From contig JAIVEN010000014.1 in the NCBI GenBank assembly GCA_026686845.1, forward strand, positions 13,626,001-13,690,000: DNA of 64,000 nt, given 5' to 3'. The stretch comes from Adenanthera pavonina. Lineage: Eukaryota; Streptophyta; Magnoliopsida; Fabales; Fabaceae. Position numbers and translations under genes: made by a program. Every line of letters begins with the position of its first letter. Within the stretch, counting starts at the first letter, position 1. This document shows positions 12,112 through 24,493 of the stretch, piece by piece. The notes beneath the pieces are model-generated. The model worked only from the letters and a program-made list of their open reading frames with translations. It ran no database searches and was not told where the DNA came from.

Positions 12112-12952
12112 TCACAGATCAGCGAATCCCGACCAAGTTTCGTCCATTTCAAGAAACTTACTCACCCATTCCAAATTTAGTGGGCCTTCGCTGCTACAAG
12201 GAATGAACAAGTCGCGGTCTTCACCAAAGCCAGACTTTGTGTCGTCCACCACCTTAGGGTTACCCTGTTCTTCTTCGTTACTACTAACAGCAGCTTTCTC
12301 GGGTGCTGTAGTTATCTCCAACGAGGAATCTATTCTTAAACCTCTGTTTTGTTTCCTTGGTCTTATCTTCTTGCTCAAATGAGAGTTCCAGTAATTCTTA
12401 ATCTCATTATCAGTTCGACCTGGGAGTCTTCCAGCTATCAAAGACCACCTAGCACACACGCATAACCAGGATATATATTAATTATAAAGTGAGAGTGAAC
12501 TTGAGATTATTACGAAAGATGGCTTAAAATATGTTATATTACCTGTTGCCTAGGAGTTTGTGAAGCCTGAGTATTAAGTCCTCCTCTTGGTCTGATATAT
12601 TGCCTCTCTTGATGTTGGGTCTAAGGTAATTTAGCCATCTCAGTCTGCAACTCTTGCCACATCGATTTAGACCTGTAACGGTATGACAGGTCTCATCAAG
12701 CAAAACAAAAAATGAATCATGAAGAATGATACTGAGAGGCGAGAGAAGAATATATATAATATATGGAGAACAAATATAGATGATTCAGGTTTTGGAATAT
12801 ATACATATACGGATACCTGCTTTGGCTGCTATAAACTTCCACCTCTTGGGGCCATGTAATTCAACGACTTGAACCAATTTCTGGTCTTCCTCAGGCGTCC
12901 AGGCTCCCCTGCAAGGTTCCTTCTTCCTACCTTGACTGCTCAGTGGATTCAT
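12112..12952 (-). CDS. R2R3-MYB transcription factor, bHLH-interacting type
   Basis: Three exons on the minus strand: 12952-12817, 12672-12543 and 12448-12112, joining to 200 codons plus stop. Both introns sit at the positions usual for R2R3-MYB genes. R2 runs from about residue 15 (RGAWTPEEDQKL) with Trp18, Trp38 and the RCGKSCRLRW block. R3 runs from about 68 (KRGNISDQEEDLI) to NEIKNYWNSHLSKK. R3 contains the bHLH-binding signature, spaced D-L-x2-R-x3-L-x6-L-x3-R (DLILRLHKLLGNRWSLIAGR). It should therefore bind DNA in the nucleus and partner with an R/B-type bHLH, as do WER, GL1, TT2 and PAP proteins that control epidermal cell fate or flavonoids. The short C-terminus ends WSGFADL; it does not let me pick a subgroup. 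It is intact. Confidence 0.92.
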
Positions 12953-13033
12953 TGACGTTTCTTCTTTTGGTTCAGTTCAGTACAAGTTTAATCTGCACGA
13001 AACTCACCTTACAGGCCTATATGTGCGTGTGCG

Positions 13034-13041
13034 TATATATA
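13034..13041 (-). promoter_or_regulatory. TATA box of the MYB gene
   Basis: A tatatata run lies about 85 bp upstream of the MYB start codon on the minus strand. That would place the transcript start near 13005 and give a leader of about 50 bases. Confidence 0.45.
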
Positions 13042-13044
13042 GAC

Positions 13045-14900
13045 ACACACATTTAACCAAGTCCTGATATTAGCAAGTGAGAAGTGGCAGATTAGAGGAA
13101 AAACTAGCTAGGGAGGAGCAAAAGGGCGCGTGACTTGGTATGTTTGCATAGAGAGTAAGAGAATTAATAGCGGACCTAAGTTGAGGCAAATAAGCCAAAC
13201 AAAAGAGTATGATTGATGGGAAATCACGTGGATGAGACCCCCTCAAGAATAATTGGCGGTGAGAAGAGAGAATTGTACGAAGGTTGATGGCATGTGAATG
13301 TGGTCAGTGCTTGGGGAGGAAGGGTATGATGAGAACAAGGAATGAGACGAAAAATCCAAATTACAGTTCACACAACAGTCAGGATGTGAAATATCATTTA
13401 CGTGCCTTATCTGTAAAAAAGTTTTCAGTGCATTCAAAATGTGAGAACTAATATCATAAATGCACACAGCTCGCTTCAGTTTTCTGATAATATGCAGAAA
13501 CGCTTTGATACAGAGGCACCAATCACCCCATTGACATCCAGCATTTTATACTATAACCTCATTAAACGTTTAGTTTCATCCCACTGTACTCCTCTTAAGC
13601 TGGCATCAGGGTATCTTTTAATTACACGAAATAATTATTAGATTTAGACAGGTATTTATCAACTTTCTTGCGTCTAATTATTATTTACTAGTTAAAAAAA
13701 TTATTTCATTGAATGATTTTAAGACATTCAATATTAATTTTTATAAAATAAATACTTTTATTCATATTTAAAATAATTAAATGTCTCTTTGGCAAACAGA
13801 AGGGGGAAAAAGCCCCTTAGAAATAAATGTTTTACTAAACGTATATACATATACCTACATACAAGTGACTACAAGTGAACAAAAATGCGTGATGAGACAA
13901 AAACTACGCTTTTTCACCTTTGGGATTAAGGGGCTTGATAAGTCACTGTAGTGTAATTTCTCAGACTTCGTACTGCATCCTTCCGTTTTCGAATCGTTGC
14001 CGTAAAGTTATACACACATAATAAAAATGTTTATAAATAATCTAAAGAATAACAAAAATATAATAATATTTTATTAAAATATCCTTATTTATTATGTTTT
14101 GGTAACAAATATATTTCCTCCATTCATAAAAACTATCTTTTTAGAATTTTTAACATAAATAAAAAAATATTAAATGATCTAAAATATTATAAATTTTAAT
14201 AATCTTTTATTAAAATATTTTTAATTTAAGATTTTTTAAAATAATATATTTAATATTAATAAAAAATAAATAATTAATATTACATTAAAATTTTAAAATA
14301 ATAAATATTATGAAACATTTCAAAAACCTGGAAAGAATTCAGGAAGTAATAATTATTTGAAAACCAACACATTTTTAGCTTGGTAGCATTTCCAGCGACA
14401 ACACTTGACTTTTTGTTTGTAGTGTTTCTTTGTTAAGTATGTAGTTTACAACACTCCAGATGGAGTGTATGTTTGATTCATCTCTCTTATAAAGAAATCA
14501 TGATTTTTAATTATGATTTTGTAAAAATATGTATTTAGTTAAATATAAATTATTTTTTTAAAAAATAAGAAATATGTTAGATTGTGATTTGGAAAAGAAG
14601 AGAAAAAATTATTTTTTTAATAAAATATGAATTTTGAAAATGGAAAAGTAAATTTATTCTATATTATATATCTAAAAATACTTTTAATCCTTATTATCCA
14701 AATAGATTTTTTATCAAACTTATTTTTATAAAAAGAATATCCAAATAAAATAATTTATAATAAATTTACTTTATTTAAAATTTATTTTTATAAATTTTAT
14801 TTATATTAACTTAATTTTATAAAATTGAGAATCAAATGATAATAATTTGAGTGTCTTGAGTTTTTTTTTTTTTTTAAAAGAAAAGGTCTGTTCATTATTG
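13045..14900. other. MYB promoter region and AT-rich intergenic DNA
   Basis: The first ~700 bp is normal-complexity sequence that probably includes the MYB promoter. From about 13640 it turns strongly AT-rich with no ORF. A word resembling one end of a Stowaway-type MITE (tttcctccattcataa, near 14115) has no partner that I can find. Confidence 0.4.
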
Positions 14901-14903
14901 AGT

Positions 14904-15056
14904 ATGCAATAGCCTCTGCCACCTACAAATATTTTGCTATAATAAAAAAACAGAGAAAAAGATCGATCCATAATGATGAATACTATAAAAGTGGGATTTG
15001 GTGTGGGCGCATCTTCATTGTAATGGTGAGTAGTTTGAGTAATAATTATATGGAGA
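14904..15056 (+). repeat. dispersed duplicated block, copy 1
   Basis: Two parts recur elsewhere. 14904-14937 (atgcaatagcctctgccacc onward) matches 16190-16223. 14983-15056 (agtgggatttggtgtgggcg onward) matches 19871-19950 with scattered changes. No ORF or terminal structure is seen, so it is likely a fragment of an unclassified transposon. Confidence 0.55.
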
Positions 15057-17039
15057 TAAGATAGAGTTATAAATGTTCGCCCAACTCTACTCTACTTCAT
15101 AAATTTGCGCCTTATCATTTATGTGTGACCATGTCTCAAATCTCATTTTTCCAGTAAAACTCATACTCCATACTGCATACCCCATACTACATCATTGTAG
15201 CCTGATTGAATTCAATACTTAGGGCTATTTGATTCCCATAGAGGATGAAAATGAAATAAAATAGAATGATAATTACTATTAATTTGTTTAGTATAATATT
15301 AAGACTATGGGAATAAAATTTATTTTTTTATATTTAATTAAATAAAAATAAAAATACAAAGACTATGAGTCTATTTAACAGTATTTTCTATTTTATTGTC
15401 CTCAAAATTATTTTGTATAGTTGTTTTTTCAGAATAAGTTTTGGAAACAAGAAAATAAAAAAACCTATTTAAATAATTGTTACCAAAATTATAACTATCA
15501 AGTGTTAAATGAGTTATTCAAAATTTATAACTTTCTCATTAATGAGGTGAGTATTTTCACATTTTCTTATATTTTTTAAAATAAAAACTACAGAACACCT
15601 TAAACATATTCTAAATTTTTTATTATTTATTTTTTTATTTTTCACAATATTTTATAAAAAACAGATTTATCAAACCAAGTTTATAATACTCTCAACCAAT
15701 TTTATTTTCCACCATCATCCTTGATCCTTCCTCCTTCCTCATTAGTTCCAAAACTCATCAACCCATTCCTCTTCCCTTGATGCTTGCTCCTTCCTCACTA
15801 GCACCAAAACTCATCAACTCGGCCCTCTTCCTTCGATTGTTCCTCCTTCAACAGAACCCATCAACTAGGTGTCAATAGTGAGGACAGTAATGGAAGATTG
15901 TGGGGGGAAGGAGAGGATGAAATATATGGGAGGGTATTTTAGTCTCAAAATGGATTCTAGTTTACGGTGGAGTCCAGATTCACCGAAGTCTGGGATTGGG
16001 CAGTACCTTGAAATGATGATTATTAGGTTAACAAGTCAACCAAACAATCATACATAGAATCATTATTACTAGGAATCTGGGTTCGTAAAATTGAAACAAC
16101 TAATTAATGGGCCCTTAACTTTTTGTTTCTTTGTAAAGCGCACAACTTACAGGTCACCAAATGCAGTAATTTTAGTGTTTATGTTGAATATGCAATAGCT
16201 TTTGCCACCTACAAGTATTTTATGGTATATTTGTATTACTTCATCTTATCTTTACTAATAACTTCACATGAATTAAGAAAATTAGTGATAATTAGTTGAA
16301 AGTATCAATTTTTTTTTTAAAAAATCAATATTATCCTTAATTTAATTCATTAAATCTTAACATCTATATCAACTAATGTTGTTAGAATCGAATTGGAAAT
16401 TAAACCAAACAAGACACTAATTTAGCATTCAATAGTTCAACCGTAATCTAATCAGAATCAAACCGGTAGTGATTAAAAAATCTATTTTAAATAAATAACA
16501 AAAGTTTAAATAAATTTTATGACTTAATTAAAGTTTTAAATTAAATAATATTAAACTATCAATCTATTATCCATCACAGATAAATTATTAGTAAGTTTCA
16601 TAACTTAATATTTAAATCCAAATAAGTTCATATTCATTCACAATCACATTTTGAGTTCAAGATATTTATCTAATAATCCATTATTATATTATTTGATGAG
16701 TAAATTTATAATTTTTAATAATTATATATCATAATAATACTTAAATAATATTATAATATAAAAAGACAAAATATTTTATACTAAAAATGATACTATTTTA
16801 TCTTAAAAACTAAATAAAATGTTGTAAAATTTGTTTTTAAAAAAATAAAAAGGGACTGGTTTGGCCAATTCAAGACCCGTTTCACCAATTCTTGACCGAT
16901 TTGCATTGGCTCTTGAATCAGCCGATCCTCACCTATGTCGTGACCAGTCTTGACACCGATTTCTAGTTGCACTGACCAGTCTAATCTATAACATTCCAAT
17001 TTTTCATGTATGAATATTATGACCAAATAATATTATAAA
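15057..17039. other. AT-rich intergenic DNA with repeat fragments
   Basis: No gene is supported. 15220-16110 starts ttagggctatttgattcc and ends near gggcccttaa, a loose inverted pair suggesting a decayed, possibly nested MITE. 16380-17030 contains words such as aaaccggtagtg and gggactggtttggcc that resemble a common plant repeat also seen in the myosin gene near 56590. Confidence 0.35.
16190..16223 (+). repeat. dispersed duplicated block, partial copy
   Basis: Matches 14904-14937 with about four changes over 34 bases. Confidence 0.5.
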
Positions 17040-18340
17040 TGATATTAATTGTTCTGAATTAATTTATGATGATTGAGGAAGTTTAGATATTTAATTGAAT
17101 TAGTTTAAAGTCCAAAATATCCTAAAATATAAAAAATGGGCTTAAAAAAAGTAGAATTATTATTTACAATAAGACAAAGAAAATAATATTTTAAATACTC
17201 CGGTGCAAGTTAAAAGTACAAGTGATACTGGTTATGTGGGCTCTGAGAGGAAAAAATATAAATCTAGTAAAAGACGGGGTCCTATATAAATAGTAAATAT
17301 CAGAGGCGGTAAATAGTAAAAAGTAAGTAAGATATGTGAACCTTATATGAAAAAGTAAAAGAGAAAGATAATGAGTCCCCTAGATAAAGTATATAGGAAG
17401 AACACTAAATATAATAAAAAAATCCGGTTCAAAAAGTACTCAAACCAGAGCCAAATTTATCTTCAAAAGTAAAATGTACACTATCTACCTTTCTTGATTT
17501 GACATAAAGTAAGGAGGGAAAAATTGGACATTTTTGTCCTTCCCTACTCTCTCACATGCCCAAAAATATCTAGAAGTATAATGGGTAATTGATATATTAA
17601 ATATGAGAATAATTATGAGCCTTCGAATTAAATCTTGATCTAACAATTCACAACCACCGGCCTTCACTGTGAATACCCCTACCCCTTCTCTCATTTTTCA
17701 CACACACTCATGCACAAAGAGAGAGGGAGAGCGTGAGAGAAAGAAAAGGAAGAGGAAAGAGGAAGAAAAAGAAGGAAGAGGAAACGAGGAAGGAAGGGAA
17801 GGAAAGTATGAGTCTTTTGAGGTAAGCTCCTACTCTATATTTTTTTTAGATTTTCTCTTTATTTAGTCTAAGATTAGTTTAAGCTATTTTCTTCCTCTCT
17901 CTTGTTCCTCTATTTAGATTAAGATATAATTATGAGGGAAGAGTTTATAGTTCATGATTGAGTTAAGTTTATATGATGATAATAAATTATTAACTAAGGT
18001 TTAATGAAGTTAAGGAAGTGATCTAAAATTAAGTGAAAGTAAGGTTAAAAAAAAAGTTAGTAAGACTCCAAGGTAGTCTCTTACCCTTACTTAATATTAT
18101 TGCTTATAAATGTTGTATATGTTATAATAATTTGTAAATGATGCAATGTTGTTGTTATAAATGCTTTTCTATGATTGGTGGTTGTTTTATATTAAGGGCT
18201 AAGCCCCGATATGTCCATTTATTAAGTCGTTATACTGCCAAAATTTCGTTAAACAACATGAAAATTTTGATAATTTAATGAAAGTATATTATGTTTTCAA
18301 ATGTTTTTGTGATGGCATATGCAAATTGACTATTGAAATT
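17040..18340. other. possible solo-LTR-like or transcribed non-coding remnant
   Basis: Contains a TATA-like cctatataaatag near 17281, a strongly purine-rich block at 17720-17820 followed by a splice-donor-like gaggtaagctcc, and a phrase ggctaagccccgatatgtcc near 18197. These resemble the middle of a plant LTR or a non-coding leader. I found neither matching ends nor an ORF. The 65-residue frame at 17669-17866 is only translated purine repeats. Confidence 0.25.
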
Positions 18341-19543
18341 TCCCTAATCTCACCCTATAGTTAACCAATGTTAGGGCCAATTCATAGCAATGGGAAGCAT
18401 GTGGAGTATGAGGAATAATGATGATGGAACTTTGCTGAAAGCTGTTAATATTTTATTTTTATACTGTCTGCTTTTGGTTACTGTATAAATTTGTACATTT
18501 CTCCAAAAATTCAGTGGTCTATATGTATAGATAGATCTATATCTTAAGAATAAGATGACATTGGTTTTCCTGTATTTGGAGCTATATAATGATAGTTATT
18601 CCTGTTTTACCAAAATTGCTCCAGTAGACATTATTTCTGACCTCTGATGACATATATTGCTGCTCTGACCAGTAGGAGTAAAATAAATGTACAAAAAAAA
18701 TATGGTTAGAAATTAGACAAGTAAATCTTTCCAATGATGCTAAGTATGTACCAAATGGCTTTGTATATTAAGATAAATGAATTTTCAAAATTAAGGTTTA
18801 GATTTTCAGACAGAAACAGAGATGTAAATAAATAGCAATATGTTTATAATAAACTGTACAAATTGATATGTTCATTTCCCATTTTCTGATTTTTTTTATG
18901 AAAATTATAAATGTGCATAATTTTTAGAAACTTAAACCACTGGAAAATGATTTTTCTATATTTAGTTTTGAAAAATTGCTGCGCAATGAGCTGTAAACTA
19001 GCAAGAATGATTTTGTACAATCTTAAGATTTTAATTGGTTTGAGTTTTTCTAAAAATATTTTCATACATCAAATAAGCAGTTTTTATGGGAAAATATTTC
19101 TAAATATAAGATGTAACATAATCTGATTCTTACAACACTAATATTAACTATTACGACCTTTGTTTCTTTCTTCTTTCGTTTAAAGTTTTAATATACAGAT
19201 TAAAAAAAACAATTTATATGTTATAATTTTTTTTTAAATTTACTAATATGCCCTTATAAAAATAAATAAATGAATAAGTTATTAATATTATTTTTGACTT
19301 TTAAAATAACAGATGATGGTATATGTGGAAAAATAGTAAATAATTTTGTTTTGAAATTTTAAAATAATAAATAAAGAAAAAAATTTATTAAAAAGTGACA
19401 AATAAAAAAAATAGATTGAGTATCTATTAATCACTCATTAAATGCATTTAATACATATGGGCAAATTTGAAATGTAATATTTAATGTTATCAACATTTTG
19501 AAAGTGATTTATAGCAAAAGCCATCAAAATTTTCTAGAAAATA
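18341..19543. other. AT-rich intergenic DNA
   Basis: I see no gene or recognisable repeat. The short frames on both strands around 18844-19126 are products of AT-rich sequence. Confidence 0.45.
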
Positions 19544-19803
19544 TTCCCTCTGATTCTATATATAAGATATTTTACTCTGATCCTAAATATAAGATCATTT
19601 ACAATATACGAGGTAGTATTTATTATATATTTCTAAAAAATGTCCCTATTTAATGTATTCAAAGAGAAAGAGAGAGATTAAATAAGGATAATTTTAGAAA
19701 AATATTGGGATTTTCAGAGAAATCGAGGCAGTTAATTAGTTTTAATTTCAAATCTTAATTCGTGATTCGATTAAAAGGGTCTTATATTAAGGATCAGAGG
19801 AAA
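19544..19803 (+). mobile_element. Stowaway-like MITE, copy A
   Basis: 260 bp flanked by TA on both sides. The left end is ttccctctgattctatatat; the right end read backwards is tttcctctgatccttaatat. These form the TIR of a Tc1/mariner-type MITE. There is no coding capacity. The same family occurs inverted at 20425-20685. Confidence 0.8.
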
Positions 19804-19870
19804 TAACTTATATGAGGGACTTGAGGAAGTATAATTTAAAATAAAGAAAGAAGAGAAAAAGATGCTTAAC

Positions 19871-19950
19871 CAATATAGAAGTGGGATTTGGTGTGAGTGC
19901 ATCTTCATTAGAATGATGAGTAGTTTGTGAATGATAATTATATTGAGAGA
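19871..19950 (+). repeat. dispersed duplicated block, copy 2
   Basis: Matches 14983-15056 over about 75 bases (agtgggatttggtgtgagtg onward), with a few substitutions and small indels. Confidence 0.55.
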
Positions 19951-20424
19951 ATATATTAATAATAAATGCCCCCTTAGTTCCAGTTCTATTGTTATGTAAG
20001 ATTATTCTGCACAAAAGAAATCATTGACTATATTAAATTTTACTAAGGATATGACTAAAATATCATCTTAATGATCTGCTTTAAATTAAATGAGTGGAAG
20101 GTAAGACTGAAAAAAAAATTAAAATACATTGAATGTCTACCTATTTTTCATAGACTAAGAAAGTTTATTAAAATTATTTGGAATTCTTGAATTTTAAAAA
20201 ATAATCATAAATTTTTAAAATAATTCTTAATAAATTATAACACATCTTAATTCTACTTCTCTTGATCTTTTTCTCCTCCATAAAAAGAAACATTATAAAG
20301 AGGGATAAATATAGAAAAAATATTAACTACTACTTATATTTTGAGTATTTAAAATCTTTGATAATTTAACTTAAATAGTGAAAGAAAGAGGATATAAAAT
20401 TTTTCATAAGAAAAAAAGAGAATA

Positions 20425-20685
20425 CTCCATCTGATCCTTAATATAAGACCATTTCAACCGAATCACGTAAATTAAGAATTAAAATTAAAATTAATTAACT
20501 ATCTCGATTTCTCCGAAAGTCTTAACATTTTTTTAAAATTATTCTTATTTAATTTCTCTCTTTTTTTTTTTAAATATATTAAATAAAAATATTTTTTTAA
20601 AAATATATAATAAATACTACCTCATATATTATAAAAAATCTTATATTTAATTTCAGAACCAAAATCTTACATATATAGGACAGAA
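20425..20685 (-). mobile_element. Stowaway-like MITE, copy B (inverted relative to A)
   Basis: About 261 bp, TA on both sides. Its plus strand (ctccatctgatccttaatat, later atctcgatttctccgaaagt) matches the minus strand of copy A along most of its length. It therefore belongs to the same family and is inserted in the other direction about 620 bp away. Confidence 0.78.
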
Positions 20686-20699
20686 TATAAAATAAGCAC

Positions 20700-21946
20700 G
20701 AATTAAAACGACATTAATGTTGCTGCGTTGTAAAGAAAAGAAACTGCACTTACCAGACAGTGACCGAGCTTTGACATTTGTGAGCTGCAAAATTCAAAGG
20801 CAACATCCCATGGACACTTCAACCTCAATCAAATCAAAAGCCTGCCTACATAAAACGCCTCTTCCGTACCGCATAAAAATCCATCAAAATCCTCCAAATT
20901 ACCTCATTTTCTTCAAAATTCTAAATTAAGTCACCACACCATATATATATATATGATGGGATACAAATTTCTCATTTGTGCCCTTTTAATATTTTCCACA
21001 CAAGACAAAATTAAATAATAAATATCTTGTTTCATAAATATTTGTTGGGGCCATAATGCTTATGGCGGTTGACATGCGTGGATCGCCTCGTTTTTAGAAT
21101 CGTCATTATTATCATGGCATCTTACCTGATCTTTAAATCAATTATACGTCATCTGAGTGTGCCATTCTTTTTTTTTTTTTAAAGGAATCTATTAAATAAT
21201 TTTCTATTTGAAGTGTTTCTTATTCTGGTGTACGGATGAAATTTTGCTCTGAAGCTATCACAGTGATACTCTAAATTTAAATCAATCGTGATAACAAATA
21301 ATAAAGCGAGATGCCATGAGCATGAGAAATTGCAAAGGAAAACACCCATTGTTTTTTTGACAGACAAAAACACACGTTGTTGATTTGGATAGAGCCAGCC
21401 TTTCGATCTGTTGCTTTGAGTTTTCAATCTGAGAAGTCAAAAACACATCAGCGTAATAGTTAGTGGAAACTGACATGACCATACAATTAATGAACAGTAT
21501 GGATTTTGTTTTCTTTTAAATACTCTTTTCGTTGGATGGTGTGTTCTTATCTTTTATTTATTTACTTTTTTTAAAAGTAGACAAGGCAAGAACTAAGCTT
21601 GTAAAATAAACACGGCCAAAAACAAGCGCTAATCCATAGGATTCGATCGGCTCTTGGAGTTTGTCTGTATTCACCAGAGATTAGCAGTATGCAAGTCGCT
21701 GATCCAGGATCCAATACCTCCTAATCCATAGTGTGTTCTTTTCCACACGTTTTGCTGAAAAAGAAATATGAGTGTGTGTATATAGATATATGCATGCATG
21801 TATAAGAAATTAACACTAAAGTGCACGCCACATGCTACTTGTTAAGAGACTTGGCATTCATTTGTTTAAGCATCTTGAAAAGGTGATTTTATATTGTTTA
21901 AACTTTAAAGAAATGATTAATTGTTTATAAATTAACTTTATAAAAA
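20700..21946. other. intergenic DNA
   Basis: No gene is supported. A short (AT)n run lies at about 20940-20955. The last 12 bases before 21959 are the left target duplication of the truncated LINE. Confidence 0.45.
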
Positions 21947-21958
21947 GTAGAAGTTATT
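21947..21958. repeat. left target-site duplication of truncated LINE
   Basis: gtagaagttatt, identical to 23073-23084, directly beside the T-run of the LINE tail. Confidence 0.85.
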
Positions 21959-23072
21959 ATTTTTTTTATAGAAAAAGTGACCAACAAAACTAATTAATAG
22001 TAGCCACAGAAGACGACAAAGAACTAAACTCCTCTTGCAAAATGTGCACAATCGCCTTGGGCAGGTGAGCTAGGACCACCAAGTCCGTTATCATGCAACG
22101 AGCCTCGGTGGCCAGAATGTCTGCGACTCTGTTCGAAGCTCTATCACAGAGAGAAATATCCACTTCCCACTCACGTTCAATCATGCTCTGGATTTCTTGC
22201 AAAACACTTCGATCCGGATACTCATCGCTGTTACTGTTGCGAACAACCTGAACCACTTCCAGACAATCACTTTCGATTATAACATTCCTTATTCCCTAGT
22301 CCCATGCTAACTTCAGAGCCCATAAGATTCCCCAAGTTTTAGCAGAAAAAGTAGATCCAACTTCCATTTTGTACATGAAGCCCCGTATGAAATCATCATT
22401 ATGATTCCGAGCTAGCCCTCCGCACGCACAACTGCCTGTGGCATGAAACGAGCCATCCACGTTAAACTTTATAGTGCTTATTGGCAGGGGAATCCACTTA
22501 GCTTGCAATCTATCATTTTCATTTTTGTGAACCATATTAGGCTGTGCCCAAGATAGGCAAGCTCGGGAACGAGCCTTAAGTTCATCAAAGCTTGGCCTTT
22601 TACCCTGGAAAATTTGCTTATTACGAGCAAGCCATAGATTCCTGCATATTATTGTAAACCACAGCTTCCCCTCATGACCCTCAACAGACTTATACGATCC
22701 CAAATTCCACTTGATCCATTCTATAGGACTGGATGTACCAAAGAAAACAGCATGCCACTGCTGGGAAACCATAGATCACCACAATAGAAACGTCTGCGAG
22801 CAATCACGAAATGCATGCATAAGAGTTTCCTATTCACCTCTGTAAATCTCACACATACCTATGACATGCAGACCCCGTCTTTGTCTAGCTACATTTGTCA
22901 AGATCCTATTATTTGCACAGAGCCAAATGAACATTTTGTATCTTTGGGGAACTTTGAGCTTCCAAAGATGTCGCCAGAAGCTTCTTGCCCCAGAAGAACT
23001 ATTTCCTCATGCATAACGGTAAGCTGACTTCAAAGTAAATCTTCCATCTGAAGACCATCTCCACACTGAGGT
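21959..23072 (-). mobile_element. 5'-truncated L1-type LINE (zf-RVT + RNase H end)
   Basis: A 1.1-kb LINE tail on the minus strand, bounded by an exact 12-bp duplication (21947-21958, 23073-23084), with an A-tail seen as T at 21960-21967. From right to left it encodes the end of zf-RVT (readable as LWKLKVPQRYKMFIWLC and later ETLMHAFRDCSQ, with two stops), then an RNase H domain at 22772-21990. RNase H has FNVDGSFHATG, a single in-frame TAG at 22298-22296, then GIRNVIIESDC. The usual catalytic Glu is replaced: SAKTWGILWAL stands where SAELWGI is typical. Truncation at the 5' end is the normal outcome of incomplete reverse transcription. It differs in sequence from the 0.4-6.4 kb LINE, so it is another lineage. 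Confidence 0.88.
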
Positions 23073-23084
23073 GTAGAAGTTATT
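23073..23084. repeat. right target-site duplication of truncated LINE
   Basis: Exact copy of 21947-21958. Confidence 0.85.
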
Positions 23085-23927
23085 CTAGTTTAAATAAATA
23101 AAGCACTTTTTAGGAGAGATAGGAGTAAATTTTGTTATTTTTGTAATTTCGTAAGGTTAGTTTTATCCATAAAATGTAATATCCTTATTCCTATATTGTC
23201 ATTTACCATATCTATTTTTTTTTTTCAAAAGCTATAGAGTATCCTATCGAAATAATAAAAAAATTATTTTTAAAAATTTAAACAAACATTCCAAAAAAAA
23301 TTAAAACTTTTTTAAAATAAAAATTTATTTTTTTCACAAAATAAAGTTGAATCATAGTTTGAAGGATCTAAGCCTAAGAGAGTGATAAAATAACGATTTA
23401 TCATACTAAGCATTATGCTTATCAATTTTTATGCTGACATGGCAATGAATTTTTTTCATAGTAATTTAAACAACGATTCACACCAACTATCCCAATATTT
23501 GATTAAAGCTTGGTCAGATTGAGATTATGGCCGAGACAGAGTTCTACTCGTCATAATTTCACAATGTTTATTGCGGATACCTTTTTCCTTTTCTTAAACA
23601 AAGCTTGCATCTTTTGGCACTAAATATCATGCTGATTTATTTATTGTGTGGGAAGGCACTATAGATTACTCATGATTAAAGTAAACTCGGTTTCTTGTAA
23701 TGTAGGCAATTACTACGATAGTTGAATGGTATTGCTACCTGCAACAAAACTTTTGTGGTTTCAAATCCGGCATTGTTGCTAGTGCTTGTGGTTGCAGTTG
23801 CTGTTACATGCATGTTTCCATTAAATTGACCTAATTATGTGACGTCCAATGAATTTTTGTGCTTTATATTATGGGTCAATTGATGAAATGTAAGAATTAC
23901 ACATAGTGATGAGTGGTTTAAATGCTA
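23085..23927. other. AT-rich intergenic DNA
   Basis: I see no gene or recognisable transposon. Confidence 0.45.
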
Positions 23928-24493
23928 CTCCCCCCTTGTCTCAAATACTATAAGGCATCTTGTGGTAGATTTTCATAGTTCAAAATATAAGTTAACTTAT
24001 AGAAATTTCGCATAACTAAATATCTATTTTCCAAAATGCTCTTCATTACATTAAAATATGATAGAGAAATTTGAGATTCATAAGAAAGAAGGTAAACAAT
24101 TAATTAAGAGCAAGTCTCTCAAAAAATATATATATTTTACTATAAATTTAATTAGTTTAACTAACTTTAATTACTTTTATTAGTCTACATGAGTTAGATA
24201 TAGTGTCTTATTCCCTCTTGTCCTTATTATAGGATAATTTGTATGACAAGTTTATGATCCAAAATATAAAGTGTTGAATACTTTTCTTTCTATCTTACTC
24301 CTGTATTTAATTCTTCTTTACTCCTCATTTATAATCTTATAATGATAATAGAATTGAGTATTGGTAAAATGAGAAATGTTGATGCATTTTGTATTAATTT
24401 TCAGTAAAAAAATAATTTTCTTAATATGCGTGTAATTAATATAAAATACCTTATGATTAGGACTAGATGGAATATATTTGAGGGAGGAGAGAG
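23928..24493. mobile_element. Stowaway-like MITE D, interrupted by MITE C
   Basis: The left end is ctccccccttgtctcaaata after TA at 23926-23927. The right end, read backwards from TA at 24494-24495, is ctctctcctccctcaaata, then, across the inserted MITE C, taagacactat. The left end continues ctataaggca, so the two arms match once the insert is removed. Without C and its TA duplication, D is about 302 bp. No ORF. Confidence 0.65.
24211..24472. mobile_element. Stowaway-like MITE C, nested in D
   Basis: 262 bp with TA at 24209-24210 and 24473-24474. The left end is ttccctcttgtccttattat; the right end backwards is ttccatctagtcctaatcat. It inserted at a TA inside the right terminal repeat of MITE D. 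Confidence 0.75.

Noticed and set aside
17669..17866. 65-codon frame rich in Arg, Lys and Glu
   Set aside because: It is a translated purine repeat, with no homology or splice support.
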